From: Paenochrobactrum glaciei
GTDB taxonomy: Bacteria > Pseudomonadota > Alphaproteobacteria > Rhizobiales > Rhizobiaceae
Assembly: GCF_039522165.1 (NCBI RefSeq)
Contig: NZ_BAAADE010000001.1
Span: 1-64,000, forward strand
DNA length: 64,000 nucleotides
Direction: 5' to 3'
Shown: in pieces, positions 59,806-64,000 of the stretch
How the letters are laid out: each line of letters begins with the position of its first letter
How positions within the stretch are numbered: the stretch's first letter is position 1
The notes under the pieces: generated by a model
Databases searched by the model: none
The model's input: only the letters and a program-made list of their open reading frames with translations
Told to the model about the DNA's origin: nothing
Translations under genes and position numbers: made by a program

Positions 59806-61446
59806 TTATTGCAATGGTGGATATAGCGTATCGATAATGCGCTTGGCATTATGGCGTGCATCCAGCATGCCATAAGTGGTGCGCCATTGACCGCCAAGGC
59901 GGGTTTCGATGAAGGCATCAGCCACATGATCGGCACCTTGATGGCGAAGCTCCGCCGCTGCCGCAGCAAAGGCCAGCTGCTCGGTCAGCAATCGGGCAGC
60001 GCCCTCATCTGAATTGGTCAGCTGCATGGCAGCGCGCAGCACATTGATCGTACCCTGCCCGTTGCGCCCCAACTGATGGCCGATCCAATCCAGCACTTCA
60101 TCAAAAAGTTTCGGCGCTTTGGCAAGTACACGCGCTACATCCAGCGCCATGACATTACCTGAGCCTTCCCATATCGCATTAAACGGCGCTTCACGATAAA
60201 GACGCGGCAGATTGCTTTCCTCCACATAGGCATTGCCGCCTAATGCTTCCATCGCTTCATAAAGCAATGATGGCGCAATTTTAGCGACCCAATATTTAAC
60301 CACCGGCGTCATCGCGCTGGCAAATGATGCCTCCATACGATCATTGGCTGCCATATCAAAAGCACGCGCCAACCGCATGGAAAGAGCTGTGGCAGCCGCC
60401 ACATCAAGCGCCATATCCGCAAGAACACGCTGCATCAGCGGCTTATTGATTAAAGCTTCGCCATTAACATGACGCATCCGCGCATGGTGCACGGCCTCTG
60501 CAAGCCCTGCATGCATCAGACCTGCGGAAGCCACAGCACAATCAAGCCGTGTGAGCGTCACCATATCAGTGATGGTTTTAATACCCTCGCCGGCTTTCCC
60601 CACCAGATGCACATGCGCATTGTCAAACTCGACTTCCGCAGTTGCATTGGAACGATTGCCAAGTTTGTCTTTCAGGCGCTGAAACGCAAAGCCATTTAGC
60701 GAACCATCAGCCAGCACACGCGGTGCTAAAAAGCAGCTTAGACCTTCCGGCAATTGCGCCAGCACCAAAAACGCATCGGACATTGGCGATGACAGAAACC
60801 ATTTATGGCCATTCAATAAATAGCTATTATTATCAAAGCCTACGGCCTCACTGTTAAGACCATTTAAATCTGTTCCGCCCTGCTTTTCGGTCATACCGAG
60901 CCCAAGGGTGATGCCGTTTTTATGGGCTGCGGCTCTGTGTGACTGATCGTATTTGCGGCTCATAATCCGCGGCAGCCACTCTTTATAAAGATCAGAGGAT
61001 GACATGAGAGCGGCAAGCGACGCATTGGTCATGGTCAGTGCATTAAGGTGCCCTGCCTCCAGTTGCGCAGTCAGATAAAAACGAGCCGCGCGGGTCTGGT
61101 GACGGCGCCCTGCCTCCGTTGCCCCATCTTCCCAGACCGAGCAATGCAAACCATTGGCAACCGAGCGGCGCATTAAAGCATGATAGGCCGGATGATATTC
61201 CACCTGATCGAGACGATGCCCCTGACGATCATGTGTTTTCAGTCGTGGCACTTCACTATTGGCCAGTCGCGCCAGTTCCTGCGCTTCGGGCGACAAAACA
61301 TAGCGACCAATCTGTTCCAGCTCACGTTGCAGATTTTCAGGAAAACCACCCGCAATTTTCATCATTAGCGGATCGCTGGTATAAGCGTTATTTCCGGTCA
61401 GCGGTGCTGTCTGATTGATTACTTTATGAGGTTTCAAAACTATCAT
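59806..61446 (-). CDS. AidB-like acyl-CoA dehydrogenase
   Basis: The 546-residue product has the AidB-type N-terminus (QGHRLDQVEYHPAYHALM, about 77-94) and acyl-CoA dehydrogenase fold with the FAD-binding GMTEKQGGTDL (about 180-190), LSSPMSDAFLVLAQL, a C-terminal helix set with ANDRMEASFASAMTPVVKYW, and GGNAYVEESNLPRLYRE near the end, the usual ACD ending. E. coli AidB belongs to the alkylation response and binds DNA and flavin. Brucella has a homolog. Confidence 0.88.
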   Translation of the reverse strand: MIVLKPHKVINQTAPLTGNNAYTSDPLMMKIAGGFPENLQRELEQIGRYVLSPEAQELARLANSEVPRLKTHDRQGHRLDQVEYHPAYHALMRRSVANGLHCSVWEDGATEAGRRHQTRAARFYLTAQLEAGHLNALTMTNASLAALMSSSDLYKEWLPRIMSRKYDQSHRAAAHKNGITLGLGMTEKQGGTDLNGLNSEAVGFDNNSYLLNGHKWFLSSPMSDAFLVLAQLPEGLSCFLAPRVLADGSLNGFAFQRLKDKLGNRSNATAEVEFDNAHVHLVGKAGEGIKTITDMVTLTRLDCAVASAGLMHAGLAEAVHHARMRHVNGEALINKPLMQRVLADMALDVAAATALSMRLARAFDMAANDRMEASFASAMTPVVKYWVAKIAPSLLYEAMEALGGNAYVEESNLPRLYREAPFNAIWEGSGNVMALDVARVLAKAPKLFDEVLDWIGHQLGRNGQGTINVLRAAMQLTNSDEGAARLLTEQLAFAAAAAELRHQGADHVADAFIETRLGGQWRTTYGMLDARHNAKRIIDTLYPPLQ

Positions 61447-61522
61447 CCGTTTACGAAAGCGATGAAATGCCGTTTAACCCGCGTAACAAATCATCATATG
61501 GCATCACTTTTTAATCTGCTAT

Positions 61523-61570
61523 GATGCCTGTCAAATGCTAATAATATGCAACCAGATGCCTGTCACATGC
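61523..61570. repeat. Two 16-bp direct repeats, 32-bp period
   Basis: GATGCCTGTCAAATGC (61523-61538) and GATGCCTGTCACATGC (61555-61570) differ at one base. The period of 32 bases is about three helical turns, so a protein could bind both on one face. Confidence 0.6.
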
Positions 61571-61823
61571 AGCATTTGTTGTTTTTTGAGCGAATTCAGG
61601 CAGTTTTTCTGACTAAAATGGTCAAAAAACACCCATTCAAAACACTATCCACAGAATCGTATCAGCGTTAAATCCTGTAAAAACCATCAGCTGCTACATT
61701 AGAGAAAACTGTTATTAATTTTATAAAAACGGTTAACAAATGCTCTTAAAATACGCTTTTTAGCGCTTTGGAACGGCCGGTTTAACTATCAATCTTAAGA
61801 TTTCCACAATTCAGGAATAATCT

Positions 61824-61850
61824 AAAAACCCACCGTCTCTGGGTTTTTTA
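61824..61850 (+). terminator. Orphan terminator upstream of GPR-like gene
   Basis: AAAAACCCA (61824-61832) pairs with TGGGTTTTT (61840-61848) around CCGTCTC, followed by T. No gene ends here on the plus strand, so it may end a small RNA or attenuate the downstream gene. Confidence 0.6.
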
Positions 61851-62019
61851 AAAATTGGGAACTATTCCGTTAACCTTCTATTTAAAGTTTTTGGCAATGC
61901 GCGATTGCGCTATTTCCTTCAACTTCGCAAGCCGGTACTATGCAAGATGGCGGAATAAGTATGGCGCGCGTTTGTCGTGCCGACTGTCACAGAGTTTTTG
62001 AGTACGAGGTAAAAGAGCG

Positions 62020-64000
62020 ATGGCAACATCTACCAAAGCACAGAAGATCGACATGGAAGTCGAAGCAGCGCTGGAAAAAGCGCTGGATATCGATTTTAAC
62101 GACGGTCTCGATCTGGATATGGATCTGGCCGCCATTGATGACGAGATCTCATTGGATGATCTGGAGTTGCAGATTTCGCGCGCGGCAGAAGAATTAGCCA
62201 GCGAGCAAAATGCTTCCCTCTTGGCAAGCCGTAAAGAAGAGCCGGTCAGCGCAGCCGACACAAACAGTGTCGCGGCGTCTGATGTTGCTGTTGTTGCAGC
62301 ACCACCTGCCCCGCCTTCACCGCCAACTGTCAAAGCCGCCAACTCTGAGCCTAAAAATACCGCTGATGCTGAGCTTGTTACCTCGCAAGCTTCCGCTGTC
62401 AGCTCCTCACCTCGCGCCTCCGCACTCAAACCTGCCAATGACGACCTGCGCGGCGATGGCATGTTTACCGCGCGTCGTGCGACTGAGCGCTCTTCAAAGA
62501 TTTTCTGGACAACCACTGCTGTCAGCACTTTGTGGGCTGCCGGTGGCGTCATGCTCGCCCGCTCACTCAATGGCGGCTTCCCGTCACTGCAATCAGTTGG
62601 TGAATTCCTCGGCACACCTGCAGGCCTCGGCATTGCAACCGGTGTTGCTGTACCTGTTGTGATGTTCTGGGGCTTTGCCCAGCTCATCCGCCGTGCGCAA
62701 GAAATGCAATCTGCTGCACGTCGTATGACCGAAGCTGCCCTTCGTCTGGCTGAGCCGGACAATATGGCAGGTGATCGCGTTTCCAATCTTGGCCAGGCGG
62801 TTCGCCGTGAAGTGGCTGCGATGAATGAAGGCATTGAACGCACCCTTGCACGCGCTGTTGAACTTGAAACACTGGTTCAGTCAGAGGTGAACGAGTTGGA
62901 ACGCGCTTATACGGATAATGAAGTGCGCATCCGCTCCCTCGTTGGCGAGCTTAACAATGAGCGTGAAGCCGTTGTCAGCCATGCAGAACGTGTGCGTTCT
63001 TCTATCAGCGGTGCACATGAACAGCTCAAAGAAGAGCTGACAAGTGCAACAACTATTATTCGTGACAATGTTCTGGCTGCATCCGAACAGCTGAACTCTG
63101 TTCTGACTGATACAGGTGACCGCCTCATCAGCGGCATCCGTGAAGGCGGCAGTGCCATCACCGAAGCCATTGAAACCAAAACCGGCACCATTGCCGCTGG
63201 CATTACCACATCCGGTCAGGCTTTTGCGGAAATCCTTGATTCACGCATCACCGCGATCGATGAACAGTCACGCAGCATTTCAGAAAAACTGACCGAAGCG
63301 CTGGATACACGTACAAGCGGTATTGCTACCCTGCTTGGCGATGCAACCCAGACCATGGTCAGTGAATTTGATACACGTCTGACCAATCTCGACACCACAT
63401 TGACCGAACGCGGTGCCTCGCTTGTCAGCGAATTTGAAAACCGTGCCCATGCACTGGATGCCAGCACTGAAAAACTCAATGCGGCACTGGAAGCCCGTTC
63501 ACGCCAGATCAATGAAAACCTCATTGCCCGTACCCGTGAAATTGCGGACACGTTCTCTGGTGGTCGCGCATCGATCAGCACGATCATTGACGAAACCAAA
63601 TCGAAGATCGGCGACGATCTCAACAGCATCACCCATGGTGTTGGTACATTGCTGAGCGAAAAAGCTGCCGCATTTGCTGGTCAGTTGGCTGAAAGCCGTG
63701 ATGCCTTTACCAATTCACTGAGCAGTGAAGCAGACCGTGTGGCCGCTGCCATTCAGGATCATGCCAATTCGCTGGCGCAGCACAGCGTTAATATTGAGCA
63801 GGTTGTTGCTCAAAACGCGCATATGCTGAGTGATGCCTCGCAGAACCACGCTGCTATTCTTGAGCAGCGCACCAGTGAACTGCGTCAGGCTATGGAACAA
63901 AACCATGCCCTGCTCGGTCAGAATTTTGAAGAGCATATCCATGCTCTTGATCAGCGCATGTCTGCAATCCAGAGCTCGCTGGAAGGCAACCAGAACCTGC
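62020..64000 (+). CDS. Growth-pole-ring (GPR) / RgsE-like giant coiled-coil protein, partial
   Basis: The frame opens at the ATG 62020 (MATSTKAQKIDMEVEAALEKALD), with GAGGTAAAAG upstream, and stays open to the window end: 660 codons. The N-terminal 140 residues are acidic and then Pro/Ala-rich. Two membrane helices follow (about 165-187, SSKIFWTTTAVSTLWAAGG, and about 207-229). The rest is an Ala/Glu/Arg-rich coiled-coil with apolipoprotein-like periodicity. Such Rhizobiales-specific giants organise the growing pole in Agrobacterium (GPR) and Sinorhizobium (RgsE); Brucella versions have been annotated as kinesin-like. The homology is from architecture, not a search. Confidence 0.78.
   Translation, partial: MATSTKAQKIDMEVEAALEKALDIDFNDGLDLDMDLAAIDDEISLDDLELQISRAAEELASEQNASLLASRKEEPVSAADTNSVAASDVAVVAAPPAPPSPPTVKAANSEPKNTADAELVTSQASAVSSSPRASALKPANDDLRGDGMFTARRATERSSKIFWTTTAVSTLWAAGGVMLARSLNGGFPSLQSVGEFLGTPAGLGIATGVAVPVVMFWGFAQLIRRAQEMQSAARRMTEAALRLAEPDNMAGDRVSNLGQAVRREVAAMNEGIERTLARAVELETLVQSEVNELERAYTDNEVRIRSLVGELNNEREAVVSHAERVRSSISGAHEQLKEELTSATTIIRDNVLAASEQLNSVLTDTGDRLISGIREGGSAITEAIETKTGTIAAGITTSGQAFAEILDSRITAIDEQSRSISEKLTEALDTRTSGIATLLGDATQTMVSEFDTRLTNLDTTLTERGASLVSEFENRAHALDASTEKLNAALEARSRQINENLIARTREIADTFSGGRASISTIIDETKSKIGDDLNSITHGVGTLLSEKAAAFAGQLAESRDAFTNSLSSEADRVAAAIQDHANSLAQHSVNIEQVVAQNAHMLSDASQNHAAILEQRTSELRQAMEQNHALLGQNFEEHIHALDQRMSAIQSSLEGNQNL

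Larger units (their letters stand above)
61447..62019. other. Upstream region of GPR-like gene
   Basis: About 570 bases without a gene. It holds two 16-bp direct repeats (61523-61538 and 61555-61570) and an orphan plus-strand terminator at 61824-61850, described separately. Confidence 0.6.

Noticed and set aside
61938..62843. A 301-codon frame antisense to the GPR-like gene
   Set aside because: It is Ser/Arg/Ala-rich, the usual shadow of a coiled-coil gene, and has no motif.

Overview
The window looks like chromosome from a Hyphomicrobiales alphaproteobacterium close to the Brucellaceae (Brucella/Ochrobactrum/Pseudochrobactrum type). The support is a RirA regulator with Cys91/99/105, a hmu/hut heme-uptake locus, a BepC/BepD/BepE-like efflux set, a choloylglycine hydrolase, and the start of a growth-pole-ring (GPR) type giant coiled-coil protein. 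This is inferred from gene families; no database was searched.

Region 1 (1 to about 9.8 kb) is the right arm of an integrated prophage. It has a divergent HTH/S24-repressor switch, a toxin-like PemK pair, several tiny membrane peptides, a DNA methyltransferase, a tightly coupled recombination operon (ERF annealing protein, YqaJ nuclease, YbcO/DUF968-like nuclease) and a tyrosine integrase at the right end. The phage continues left of the window. One promoter/operator module occurs twice, at 595-623 (minus) and 4922-4950 (plus), so one repressor probably controls both the switch and the early operon.

Region 2 (10 to 27.5 kb) is host chromosome: an AhpD-like protein, a small gene with an SOS-type promoter, GNAT, choloylglycine hydrolase, FkbM methyltransferase, ASCH protein, a putative mucin-like outer-membrane protein with a two-domain glycosyltransferase, MarR plus DNA-alkylation repair, nitroreductase, CinA-like protein, Usp, TolC, Pcm, two tRNA-Asn and tRNA-Cys, and small secreted proteins.

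Region 3 (27.6 to 34.3 kb) holds an RND efflux operon with its TetR regulator and trigger factor. Region 4 (34.9 to 43 kb) holds tRNA-Leu, a YbaK-like deacylase, rirA with an Irr-type box, and the heme locus hmuP-S-T-U-V with a divergent TonB receptor. Region 5 (43 to 52 kb) holds an SOS-promoter Y-family polymerase coupled to a zinc-ribbon protein, a divergent tetA/tetR pair with two tet-type operators, and assorted small genes. Region 6 (52 to 64 kb) holds an autotransporter, two tRNA-Val, gatC/gatA, a UPF0173 hydrolase, ruvX, an AidB-like acyl-CoA dehydrogenase and the 5' two-thirds of a kilobase-scale GPR-like gene that runs off the end.

The observations most worth following are the outer-membrane protein/glycosyltransferase pair at 14.2-17.2 kb, the SOS-box-preceded coupled membrane peptides in the prophage, the two SOS promoters of identical geometry (10.6 and 43.2 kb), the duplicated phage promoter/operator, and several orphan RNA hairpins.
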